Origin: Planctomycetota bacterium
GTDB taxonomy: Bacteria; Planctomycetota; Brocadiia; SM23-32; JAKLEA01
Direction of reading: 5' to 3'
DNA length: 64,000 nt
NCBI GenBank assembly: GCA_022711755.1
Contig: JAKLEA010000009.1
Span: forward strand, 124,001 to 188,000
Part shown: positions 26,301-34,300 of the stretch, one piece after another
Numbering within the stretch: the stretch's first letter is position 1
Layout: every line of letters begins with the position of its first letter
Made by a program: the position numbers and the translations under genes
Notes under the pieces: generated by a model
The model's database searches: none
Seen by the model: the letters and a program-made list of their open reading frames with translations, nothing else
What the model was told of the DNA's origin: nothing

Positions 26301-26719
26301 TCGTCGCCGTGCAGCCAGAAGAGCGGCCCGGTCAAGCGTCTGGCGTCCGCCGGAAGCTCTCGGAATTGCCTTTCAACGGTTTTCATGTCGCCGGTCTCCG
26401 CGCAGAATATGCGGCTGGGAGAAATCACTGTTATCAGGAAGATGGCCAGCGCCGCGATCAGCAGCAGGGACGAAGTTGAATGAGTTTGCCTCACTTTGAA
26501 TCGCCTGCTCCCCTCACCAACCACTCGCCCGAGACGGACGTCGTGGTCCCCCCTCTCCCGGCGGGAGAGGGAAGAATTCAGAAAATAGCAGTCATCCCTC
26601 TCCCCCCGGTAGAGGGTGTCACTGCGTTCGCAGTGACGGGTGAGGGGGGATGACGCGACAACCATCCCGTTCTCGAACTGCTCAATCATTTCCGTCTTTG
26701 TAGACAGTTTGGAGTTCAT
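23381..26719 (-). CDS. Large secreted glycoside hydrolase, GH106-like
   Basis: The open frame encodes 1112 aa. A hydrophobic signal (SSLLLIAALAIFLITVISPSRIFC) begins only at about residue 82; what precedes it is largely translated palindromic repeat. The true start may be the GTG at 26494 or, if the repeat is a later in-frame insert, the ATG at 26719, which has GAGG upstream. The body follows the GH106 plan: LTGPLFWLHGD, LQMWIFDEAWWPSGEVGG, YFYDEPETYGDWG, HAYGKPDDVTMVEIYG, MHVSGVNFLIPHSFNPRSPFDN, an amidotransferase-like domain, and two C-terminal carbohydrate-binding-like sheets (DNDFVLFVNGRKTANG; VFVEADAIAPEAAAAVAVNG). Probably an extracytoplasmic alpha-L-rhamnosidase-like enzyme complementary to the next gene. 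Gap of 30 nt to the GH106 gene. Confidence 0.85.
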   Translation of the reverse strand: MNSKLSTKTEMIEQFENGMVVASSPLTRHCERSDTLYRGERDDCYFLNSSLSRRERGDHDVRLGRVVGEGSRRFKVRQTHSTSSLLLIAALAIFLITVISPSRIFCAETGDMKTVERQFRELPADARRLTGPLFWLHGDESEQLLRMYVGKVAEGGNGCFTAESRPHNDWLGEGWYRDLAFCLDEAKKHNLQMWIFDEAWWPSGEVGGKVPAQYASKQMLLDTASVTGPRRAAMKVDAKHLIAVLAGKKSGNGIDGASLIDLTDAAKNGNFAWDAPEGKWEVLAFTWGLSEKRGINYLVDGASRDAVEWYIKTVYQPHYDRFPDDFGKAIQGYFYDEPETYGDWGTEVIPMLKERGGDWKRALVAWKSNLADPQEQVAARYQYQDALAEAWGRTLYGGVTQWCREHRVKSIGHFLEHGLCYLNQKLCAGNVFQLMKYSDMGGIDAVFTQFAMGRRIAQDAPCWQTTKLGSSITHAYGKPDDVTMVEIYGARGQDLTYPEMKWWADHMHVSGVNFLIPHSFNPRSPFDNDCPPYFYNNGHEPRWPLYRVFADYTSRLSVVLTGGRHVCPVALLYLGQSFHVGKSVPPDDMSERLQDALYDCDWIPYEVLENDMSIADKALKLRAEEYKILIVPPVEVIPYASLEKAKAFYDAGGVVVGYGFLPSKSATLGKNSDAISALREAVWGNPQPGLAVCKTNAKGGRSYLLPQKPTTEELQQVFAKDAAVPATLQVLKGETGNWLHVLHRVKTGCDVFFICNQNHAGDARNFRFRASAKGCPEIWDPLRNEIMALAFNRVDAGTVEFDLTLEPLESVLIVFQPEQVKRPEMITAVVKPLEAPISLNRQPWTGPAPKKIEIKDDNALSLAENKWVWYPDDNPLQAAPPGVRFFASTLQIPEGRTVAEAKMRLTADNDFVLFVNGRKTANGDNWQRVYEGDLKDSLRVGENALIVKVANTSANPNPAGLIGRYRVTLDNGQVIESRIDKTWKTSKGTVNPEAPDLAGADWVNAVEIAPFGAGPWGNPDHPALTLSPVEGDPFLGSFTLPKNWLEDGRRVFVEADAIAPEAAAAVAVNGVYAGGFIGKPLRLELTSKLKAGENVIEIQPFTPKGLRIVCHR
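26551..26654. repeat. Nested palindromic repeat at the start of the GH106-like gene
   Basis: Four perfect stems lie in 104 bp: CCCTCTCCC/GGGAGAGGG (26551-26559/26563-26571), GTCATCCC/GGGATGAC (26591-26598/26647-26654) enclosing CCCTCT/AGAGGG (26596-26601/26611-26616) and GTCACTGC/GCAGTGAC (26618-26625/26630-26637). The strand composition (CCCTCTCCC-type blocks) is the style of dispersed REP/MITE-like repeats in environmental bacteria. It falls inside the open frame of the downstream gene, ahead of its signal peptide. Confidence 0.75.
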
Positions 26720-26748
26720 TGCGTGATGTCCTCAAGTTTCCGCCGGAC

Positions 26749-27900
26749 TCAGTACGCGCCGAATTCCCGAGCGGCATCAAACATGGCGATCACATTTTCC
26801 GGCGGAACGTCGGCCTGGATGTTGTGGACGTTGTTGAAGACGTATCCCCCGCCGGGTTTGAACGCCTCGATGTTCCTGCGGACGTGTTGGCGTATCTCCG
26901 CCGGCGATGCTTTCGGCAGGACGTGCTGGGCGTCAATCCCCCCGCCCCAGAAGCTGAGCCGCTTTCCGTATTTCGCCTTCAACACCGTCGGGTACATTCC
27001 CCGGGCGGAAATCTGCACCGGATTCAGGATGTCAATCCCGTTGTCCAGCAGATCGGGGATGTATTCGATTGCCGATCCGCACGTGTGATACCAGATTCTG
27101 GCCTTCGTATGGGACCGGATGTACTGGACAAGCTGCTTCTGGCGGGGCTTGACGATTGAGCGATAGACTCTCGGCATGTAGAGCGGCCCGTCCTGTCCGG
27201 CGAGATCGTCGCCGATCATGATCACGTCCACAACGTCGCCTGCCTCGTCCAGGAACAGGCGGAACCATCCCATCCAGAATTCCAACGTGCGGTCAATGAT
27301 CGCTTCCAGAATATCAGGTTGCTCGATCATGTCTGTGAACAGGTTCTCCAGCCCGCGCATGTACCAGCAGATTTCATAGACGACGCCGGATATGCCGCTG
27401 ATCACGGGATAAGGCGTTTCCTGTCTTATCTTCAAAGCGCGTTCCCGCAGTCCGGCGAATCGGCTGGGATCGTCGCCCTTCGGGAAGGGATACTCGCGTA
27501 TCTGTTTGAGCGATTTGCCGGCCAGCGGTGAGTGGGATATGTCGTAATAATATGGATGGTTGTCCGGCATGGACCACGTCACGCCGAACTCGTCCGTGAA
27601 ATCGTTCCAGACCTGCCCGCCGCGCTCGCGCCTGACCACTCCGCCCTTGAAGCTCTCCGCCCCCCCGGCGGACACGTAGCGCGTGTCCACGCCCAGGCGT
27701 TCCAGCACGGTCTCGGACGGCTTGGCCAGTTGCTGGACGAGGTCCATGATGACGACTTCTTCCTTAAGTCCGAGGAGGTTTATAAGCTTCTGATAGGCGA
27801 ATTTGTGAATGCCCGTCTGGTTGCCGCCCAGATCAATCGGGACGCGATCCGGCTCGCGGTGATCCAGCGCGGTGAGAAGACGTTCCCTTGAAGTCATCAT
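26749..27900 (-). CDS. Uroporphyrinogen decarboxylase / MtaA-like corrinoid methyltransferase family protein
   Basis: 383 aa from the ATG at 27900, which has AGGAG 9 nt upstream; an earlier in-frame ATG at 28002 would overlap rhaT. The fold is the UroD/MtaA TIM barrel: TSRERLLTALDHREPDRVPIDLGG at the start, HTCG (272-275) at the position of the zinc-binding H-x-C motif of methylcobamide:CoM methyltransferases, and GGGYVFNNVHNIQADVPPEN near the end. True HemE enzymes catalyse haem synthesis, but a rhamnoside operon is an unlikely place for one. A methyl-transfer role, for example on O-methylated sugars, is my inference; no corrinoid protein is encoded in this window. Gaps to both neighbours are about 30 nt. 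Confidence 0.88.
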   Translation of the reverse strand: MMTSRERLLTALDHREPDRVPIDLGGNQTGIHKFAYQKLINLLGLKEEVVIMDLVQQLAKPSETVLERLGVDTRYVSAGGAESFKGGVVRRERGGQVWNDFTDEFGVTWSMPDNHPYYYDISHSPLAGKSLKQIREYPFPKGDDPSRFAGLRERALKIRQETPYPVISGISGVVYEICWYMRGLENLFTDMIEQPDILEAIIDRTLEFWMGWFRLFLDEAGDVVDVIMIGDDLAGQDGPLYMPRVYRSIVKPRQKQLVQYIRSHTKARIWYHTCGSAIEYIPDLLDNGIDILNPVQISARGMYPTVLKAKYGKRLSFWGGGIDAQHVLPKASPAEIRQHVRRNIEAFKPGGGYVFNNVHNIQADVPPENVIAMFDAAREFGAY

Positions 27901-27931
27901 GCCGAGGGACTCCTTTCGCTTGTTGGCGCGT

Positions 27932-29017
27932 TCAACTGCCTGAAACTTCGGCGGACGGAGCGGTGGGGGGGCGGGACGCGACGTAGTTGCCGACGCCGAC
28001 AACTATCGTTGATGCGACGAGTACCAGTAATCCCGCGATAACGAGTCGGCGCGTGCGGGAACCGCAGCCTTTCCACTCGTGGAACGCGATGCCCCAAAGG
28101 TTGCTGAAGACGATTATGAAGGCCATGTGAATGGTCCAGCTTGAGAAGTCGTATTTGCCCATCTGCGTGGTGCCCATGCCGTAGAAGAAGAATTGCAGGT
28201 ACCACGTGACGCCGGCAAGGGCGGAGAAGAAATAATTGACCAGCAGGGACGCGCCTGGAGCGCTTATGTAGTCGCGCCCCGTGCGATTCCTGACATTCAA
28301 TACGATGCACCAGACGCAGTTCGTCGTAAAGCCTCCGGCAAGGGCTACGATGAGGACCGGGAAGTTCTGAAAGAGGTCCGGCGCGCCCATGCGGATAGCG
28401 TTTTCGGCGATTGGCTTGCCTGCGGCGAAGGCGAATGCCATGCAGGCGCTCATCACCCCGGCGAACACGGCCACCCATACCCCCTTCATGAAGTTGAATT
28501 CTCGGATGGACGCCGTTTTCTGTTCGGCGCTGACCTCGCGCTCCTTGCTGATGCCGGCCTTGCCGCAGATTGCGATCCCCGCCAGGCACACCGCCACGCC
28601 GCCAAGCGTGATCTGTCCGGAGAGTTTGGATGCCAGGTCAACGATTTCGCGGTTGAAGAGTGGCGGGATTATCGTTCCGAAACTCGCACAGAAGCCAAGC
28701 GACAGGGCGTAACCCAGGGACATGCCCAGATACCTGACGGACATGCCGAACGTCAGGCCGCCCACGCCCCAGAGCGCTCCGAAGAAGTAGCACCAGAACA
28801 GCGACTTGCCTGGCGCGCCCTTGAGGACGTCAAGCAGGTTCGGGCATGTCAGGAACGCCGCTATCCACGGCGCAATGATCCAACTGAACACGCCGTTGAC
28901 CAGCCAGTAGCTTTCCCACGCCCAGAGCTTGACCTTCTTGAAGGGGATGTAGAAACTGCCTGCGGCGAATCCGCCGATTGCGTGCAAAATTATTCCGAGA
29001 AAGGGATTGGCGTTCAT
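27932..29017 (-). CDS. rhaT: L-rhamnose-proton symporter RhaT
   Basis: This 361-aa inner-membrane protein matches RhaT throughout: FLGIILHAIGGFAAGSFYIPFKKVKLWAWESYWLVNG, FFGALWGVGGLTFGMSVRYLGMSLGYALSLGFC, and a C-terminal SALAGVTWYLQFFFYGMGTTQMG. About ten hydrophobic helices are visible; the E. coli protein is 344 residues. It imports L-rhamnose with a proton. GGAGG lies 10 nt before ATG 29017, and it is the first gene of the minus-strand operon. Note that rhaA, rhaB and rhaD are not in this window, so catabolism must be encoded elsewhere or bypassed. Confidence 0.95.
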   Translation of the reverse strand: MNANPFLGIILHAIGGFAAGSFYIPFKKVKLWAWESYWLVNGVFSWIIAPWIAAFLTCPNLLDVLKGAPGKSLFWCYFFGALWGVGGLTFGMSVRYLGMSLGYALSLGFCASFGTIIPPLFNREIVDLASKLSGQITLGGVAVCLAGIAICGKAGISKEREVSAEQKTASIREFNFMKGVWVAVFAGVMSACMAFAFAAGKPIAENAIRMGAPDLFQNFPVLIVALAGGFTTNCVWCIVLNVRNRTGRDYISAPGASLLVNYFFSALAGVTWYLQFFFYGMGTTQMGKYDFSSWTIHMAFIIVFSNLWGIAFHEWKGCGSRTRRLVIAGLLVLVASTIVVGVGNYVASRPPTAPSAEVSGS

Positions 29018-29055
29018 TCAGACGCAACCTCCGGCATGTGAAACCTTGTTTGCGC

Positions 29056-29104
29056 GTCCCCGGGGACATTTTCCTGATTATGCCCCGCCGCTTTTCAGAC
29101 GCAA
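29056..29104 (-). promoter_or_regulatory. Candidate rhaT-operon promoter with palindrome
   Basis: Minus-strand CATAAT (29082-29077) preceded at 16 nt by TTGCGT (29104-29099) forms a plausible sigma-70 promoter 60 nt from the rhaT start. A perfect 12-bp palindrome GTCCCCGGGGAC (29056-29067) lies just downstream of it, in a position where a bound regulator would block transcription. Confidence 0.45.
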
Positions 29105-29179
29105 GAGCCATTTCCGGCGGTTTACCGCGCCTGATGTCCCGCTCTTTGAGACAGAGCGGAATCCCGGCGGTTCATTGCG

Positions 29180-29208
29180 TTGACAATCCCCGTATTGCCG
29201 GGGACAAT
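29180..29208 (+). promoter_or_regulatory. Candidate promoter of the divergent beta-helix gene, with operator-like repeat
   Basis: TTGACA (29180-29185) is followed after 17 nt by GACAAT (29203-29208). The spacer carries TCCCCG and CGGGGA arms (29187-29192 and 29199-29204) separated by 6 nt. The same half-site is in the palindrome in front of rhaT, so one regulator could serve both directions. This is an inference from matching half-sites. Confidence 0.45.
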
Positions 29209-29301
29209 CGCAAATCGGTGGCGGGATGGGCGCGGCGTGAAGCTGTGCGCGGCGTGAGCGCGAACCCATGTGCGGATTCCTCATCTGAAAGGGGCAAAGC
29301 T

Positions 29302-31293
29302 ATGAAGGGCTGTCAGACTCTCCTGATCGCGGCGGCGCTGGCCGCAACAACCGGATTCGCCCAGGAACAGGCGGGTCTTATTGCCAAAGTGGCAAGCGGA
29401 GAACTGAAAGAAGCCAAAGCATCGTGGTGGGGATTCAATTCGGAGGACGCAACAGACGCCTTGCAGAAGGCGATTCGATCCGGGGCGTCCCGGCTTGTAA
29501 TTGAAAATCTCGGCAAGCCCTGGATTGTGAGGCCTATATTTCTGGAAAGCAACCAGACTATCATCTTCGAAGAAGGCGTCATTATCGAAGCCAAAAAAGG
29601 GGCGTTCAAAGGGAACAGTGAAAGTCTGTTCAGCGTCATACTTAAAGAGAACGTCGTCCTGCGCGGGCATGGGGCTACGCTGAGGATGCATCGCGCCGAC
29701 TATGACAATCCGCTTCTTTACAAGAAGGCGGAATGGCGGCACGCCCTCTCGATCCGCAGCTCAAAGAACGTTGAGGTCCATGGATTGACTCTGGCCTTGA
29801 GCGGCGGCGACGGCATCTACCTCGGCGTGTCGAAGCAGGGGGTCCCTGACGAGAACATCGTCATAAAGGACGTCATCTGCGACCGCAATTATCGCCAGGG
29901 AATCAGCGTCATCGCAGCGCGCAACCTGCTGATCGAGAACACGATAATGAAAGATACGGCCGGCACGCCGCCGGCCGCGGGGATTGACTTCGAGCCGAAT
30001 GCGGCTTCCGAGGAGTTGGTGAATTGTGTAATGCGAAATTGCCTTGTCGAGAACAATGATGGGTGCGGTTATGTCTTCTATCTCCCCAATCTGAATGCGG
30101 ATTCCGCGCCTCTCTCGATCCGCCTGGAGAACTGCGTATCCCGGAACGGCAATCGGACGGATTTTGAGTTCATCACCGGAAACAGCGAGAAGGAGGCCGT
30201 CGGCGGTCGAATTGACGTCGTGAACTGCCGATTTGAAGGCTCGCGAGGGGCAGCCATCAGCATTGGCAGAAAACCGGCGGCGGGCGCGGCGGTCCGTTTT
30301 GAGAACTGCGTTGTGGAGAATCCGGCTTCCAAGGCGCCGGCCCTGGTTCCCGTGGTGATCGAGGCCCGTCCCGGATGCAGACGCCCGGTTGGCGGGGTTG
30401 ACTTCGGGGAACTTACGCTGATTGATCCCGTTGAACGCGATTTCCTGGGCTACGTGGATTGGGTCGGTTCCTCAGGACCGGAAGAAATCAGGGGAACATT
30501 CAGGATACGGCGAGGCGGGACGGAAACAGTTCAACAACTGAGCCAGGAATGGCTTGATAAGAAATTTCCGGCCAGAATGTTCAAAAAAATCGAGCCGATG
30601 CCGCTTGACGGCGTCATCTTCGAACCCGCAGGCATTCACGCTGCCGACCTTCAGACTGAGTCGCTCCCGTATTTCCTGCGCAAGGAAAACTCATTGGCAT
30701 TGACGGCGATGGCTGGTGACACGGTGTCCCTGTCCCTTGTCCATTCTCAGGTGGGCAACTATGGGGGAGACAAGCTGGAAATTGTTGCGGTCAGCCCGTC
30801 CGGCAAGAAGATTGCCGCCGGAGAAGTTCCGTTTCAAACCACGGCGGCGGTCGGTTTTGAAGCCCCGGAATCCGGGCTCTATCGCATTCCGGTGAACGCC
30901 GGAGCCAACAAGGTCGGGGTGGGCGCCTGTTCGCATCCCGTCGCTGTTTCGGGTGAAGACGGCCCCATTCATTTCATCGGGGCGGCGGGGGACCTTTTTT
31001 TCCTGGTTCCGGCAGGGACGAAGAAATTCGGCGCGCTGGTCTACGGAGAGGGCAAGGGCGAAGCGATCAAGGCGGCTTTATTCGATCCCGCCGGGAATCA
31101 AACGCATGAAAAGGATAATATCATCCTGCCGGAAATGTTCGCGCCTGATGCCCCGCCAGCCGCGCAGGACCAAGTCTGGCGTCTGCGGCTGAGCAGTCCG
31201 TCATCCGGGACGTGCGAGGACAACTACGTTGACCTTCGCGGCGTCCCGCCGTTCCTCTCACGCAATCCCGGGGCGCTGCTGAAGGCAAAGTGA
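29302..31293 (+). CDS. Secreted right-handed beta-helix protein (polysaccharide-lyase-like)
   Basis: 663 aa. The ATG at 29302 is preceded by AAAGGGG and begins a signal peptide (KGCQTLLIAAALAATTGFAQ); a longer frame upstream has no ribosome site. Residues about 30 to 340 show the repeated strand-turn pattern of a parallel beta-helix with Asn-rich turns: IIFEEGVIIEAKKG, VVLRGHGATLRMH, VEVHGLTLALSGGDGIYL, LIENTIMKDTAG, RIDVVNCRFEG, RFENCVVEN. The C-terminal 300 residues are beta-rich sandwich-like domains. It is transcribed divergently from the rhaT operon and fits a role in attacking or binding the rhamnose-containing polymer. Catalytic residues cannot be assigned from sequence alone. Confidence 0.85.
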   Translation: MKGCQTLLIAAALAATTGFAQEQAGLIAKVASGELKEAKASWWGFNSEDATDALQKAIRSGASRLVIENLGKPWIVRPIFLESNQTIIFEEGVIIEAKKGAFKGNSESLFSVILKENVVLRGHGATLRMHRADYDNPLLYKKAEWRHALSIRSSKNVEVHGLTLALSGGDGIYLGVSKQGVPDENIVIKDVICDRNYRQGISVIAARNLLIENTIMKDTAGTPPAAGIDFEPNAASEELVNCVMRNCLVENNDGCGYVFYLPNLNADSAPLSIRLENCVSRNGNRTDFEFITGNSEKEAVGGRIDVVNCRFEGSRGAAISIGRKPAAGAAVRFENCVVENPASKAPALVPVVIEARPGCRRPVGGVDFGELTLIDPVERDFLGYVDWVGSSGPEEIRGTFRIRRGGTETVQQLSQEWLDKKFPARMFKKIEPMPLDGVIFEPAGIHAADLQTESLPYFLRKENSLALTAMAGDTVSLSLVHSQVGNYGGDKLEIVAVSPSGKKIAAGEVPFQTTAAVGFEAPESGLYRIPVNAGANKVGVGACSHPVAVSGEDGPIHFIGAAGDLFFLVPAGTKKFGALVYGEGKGEAIKAALFDPAGNQTHEKDNIILPEMFAPDAPPAAQDQVWRLRLSSPSSGTCEDNYVDLRGVPPFLSRNPGALLKAK

Positions 31294-31338
31294 TATGGCA
31301 AGCCGCGCGCCCGGGCAGGAACGCATTCAAAGTGTAGG

Positions 31339-34300
31339 TCAACCAACCAACACGTCGTTGACCGAGCCGCTGCCGCCTGCGTGTTTGACGAGCTTTATTC
31401 CATTCTTTGCGGCGATGGCCCAATGATGCTCCGTCGCGCCGGGTGTTCCCAGCGTCCCGCCGATGTAGACCACGCCAAGCGACGCCTGAGATGTCAATCC
31501 GGCCACGGGAACGGGGGACGGAACGCCGGTTCCTTCAGTGAAGGGCGAGGCGGCGTCTAGCCAGACGCCTGAGATGATGTTGCTGCCGGAGCAGGCTCCG
31601 GCGACATAGACCAGCCCGATCTCAACCTTCGAGGCAGTCACAGCCTCAAGCGCGGCCCCGACGTCGGTGTTCTGCATGTTCCCCAGGACGACCATGCTGT
31701 CAATGCCGCGCTGCGCTACCACGCGGGCGCGTCCCATCGCGCCGGACGCGGTCGAGCCGAAGACGGCTTTCGTCAGTTTCCCATTGAGTTCCGTCCTGCC
31801 GGTATAGACCCCGCCGGCGTAAAGCGTTCCGCCAACGCCATTGGCCGAGGATGAGACGATGTCGGCGGAAAGCCCGCCCTTGAGATTTCCGATGAACTGG
31901 AATCCCTCCGGCAGGTTCCAATGCCCGGACATCGGCCCGGTGGAGGACAGGATGATGTTGGCCTTGCCGGAGTCAACGGTAATGTCGCACTCGACGCCGT
32001 TTTGAACGGATATGAGTCCGATGCCCCTTCCGGCGCGGATGGAGGCTGCTGCCGCCACGCTGCCGCTCTGAAGGGTCTCAAGACGTCCGGCGACGTCAAT
32101 GGCTCCGGACAGCGCTCCATTCAAGATGACGGTCGAGATGCCTGCGCCGGAGCCTGTGACGGTCATGTCTCCGCGTATGTCGGTCGGTCGGGTTGACTGA
32201 TAACCGACGTAGATGATGTTCATCCCGCCCGGCGCGGCCATGTCGCCCAGAACGTGTCCTTTGGCCACCAGCACGCCGATCTTGCCGGCGACAATGACGT
32301 CGCCCATTATGGAAGCGTCTCCAGCGCCCCTGCCCTGGATGAGGGCAAGGTCAAGGCCGCCCGAAACGCTGTAGATTCCGGCGTTATGGGGGACCATCCA
32401 GCCGTTGACCGCAAGGCCTTCCTCGAAGGTCAGGCCGGAAACTGTGGAGTTCAGTACCACCTTTCCGATGGCATTCTTTGCGGCCACGAAGGCAACGTCC
32501 GACGCGGTAGTTGACGTCTGCTGAACGGCGGTGATCCCGCCTTCGGAGGCGAGGCCCAGCGCGCTGAAGTCTCCGCGTAACAGGATGAACGGGGCCATTC
32601 CAGGGATGGGATAGACTGCAACATCGTTATTTGGATCATTCGGGTTGTAGCCCGCGCCGTAGTTGCCGTTGATGGTCTTGCCGACGCCGGGACCATCCAG
32701 ATCATAGATATGAACGAGCGTGCCGCCAGCGTTGACAACGCCCAGTTCTATGGTTTTCTGAACCTCCAGGGACACCGTGGCCGGGCCGCCGAGGTCTTTG
32801 CCGTCTCCGGCCCTGTAGGTGAATGAGTCGTCGCCTGTGAATCCCGGCGAGGGGGTGTAGGTCACTGTATCGCCAAGCAGGACTGCGGTTCCGTGCAGCG
32901 GCGGGGTGACGATCTCATACGCAACGGGATCGCCCTCGGGGTCGTCGGCATGAAGCGAGACCAGCGTGGCTATGCCGGGTTCGACGTGCCGGGCGAGGTT
33001 TTGGGCGACGGGCGGGTCGTTGACGGCCACCACAATGATGGAGGCGGTTGCGGTTCTGCTGGCAAGGTCGCCGTCGAATGCCTGGAACCTGAAGGAATCC
33101 GGGCCGTTGTAATCAGCCGCAGGGGAGTATGTCCAGTTCGCGCCGGAGCCTTCAAGTGTTCCGTGCGTCGGTTGCTGGAGGATGGTGAAAAGGAGCGGAT
33201 CGCCGTCGGGATCAGCCGCGTCGAGGATGATGTCCAGATCGGAATCCTCGAGAGTCATCAGAGCCATGTCGTCGGCGCTGGGGGCCCTGTTTTCCGCGCT
33301 GATGGTGAAGGGATAGACGTAGTTCCCGCCGGGGGAACCGTCAGCGTCGCCGTCCAGCGCGTTGCCGGAGGGGGAGCGCAGGCTGCCGTCCCCGAGAAGC
33401 GTAAGCTCATAATCCCCGACAGGGATGGGGGAATTGAAGTGCAATATCATTTCATTACTGACCGAATCATAAATGATCGCATCAGGAACCACGGCTTCAC
33501 CGCCCTTTGTCAGGCTTATACCCTCGCGGCGGATAACGGCAAGGTCTCCGTCCAACGCGACGGCGATGCCGTCAACCTGGCCTTCGGACTTGAGCGTGGA
33601 AGTTGACAAGGGTTTGACGGCGGCGGTGTCAATGTAGAACCGGGCGCGGAAGTCTCCGCCGGCGAACGTGTTGCCGCTGGGGATTGTGTCAATGTAGTGG
33701 TTGTCTTCGTTGCCGTTGATGATTGCGCTGTAAAACTCGCCGTCCAGAAGGTTGCCGTATTCGTCCTTGATGCCGTCGGAACCGCCGTTCAGCCAGACCT
33801 GATAGAGGCCGTTGCCGAGGACGGTTGCGGAGGTGAAGACGGCTTCGCGGGCGGCCGGGTCATAGAAAATGGCCCCGTCCGAATCGTTTATCTGGCGGTC
33901 GTCAAGCGTTCCCAGCAGGCCGTCAACCCCCGCGCTTGTCAGTTTGAAGTTCGCGGTGGTCAGCGTCAGTGGATCAATCCTTCGGTCGAAATTGATCCTG
34001 ATGTCGCGTCCGGTCTGCCCGATTGTTGACATTGGTTCAGGGGTCATCCCGATGACCATCGGACCGCCGGGCTTGTTGGAGTCCGGTCTTGTATGGAAGT
34101 CCCAAATGGTTTCCGGGAGCGCGTTTCCAGCCTGATCTTTAATAAAACCGGCGGTTCCATTAAACACGGCGCGATAATCCCCGGTCGGCATAATATTTGC
34201 CAGATTCATGACGACTGCGTTCGCCATGGGGTTGTAGCTGTAGTTGTAGGGCATTATTACGTCATCGTCCAGCGTGTCGAAGATGCCGTCCGGTCCGGAG

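Noticed and set aside
28193..29041. 282-codon plus-strand frame opposite rhaT
   Set aside because: The minus strand encodes a clear RhaT; the plus frame has no ribosome site and is full of charged low-complexity sequence.
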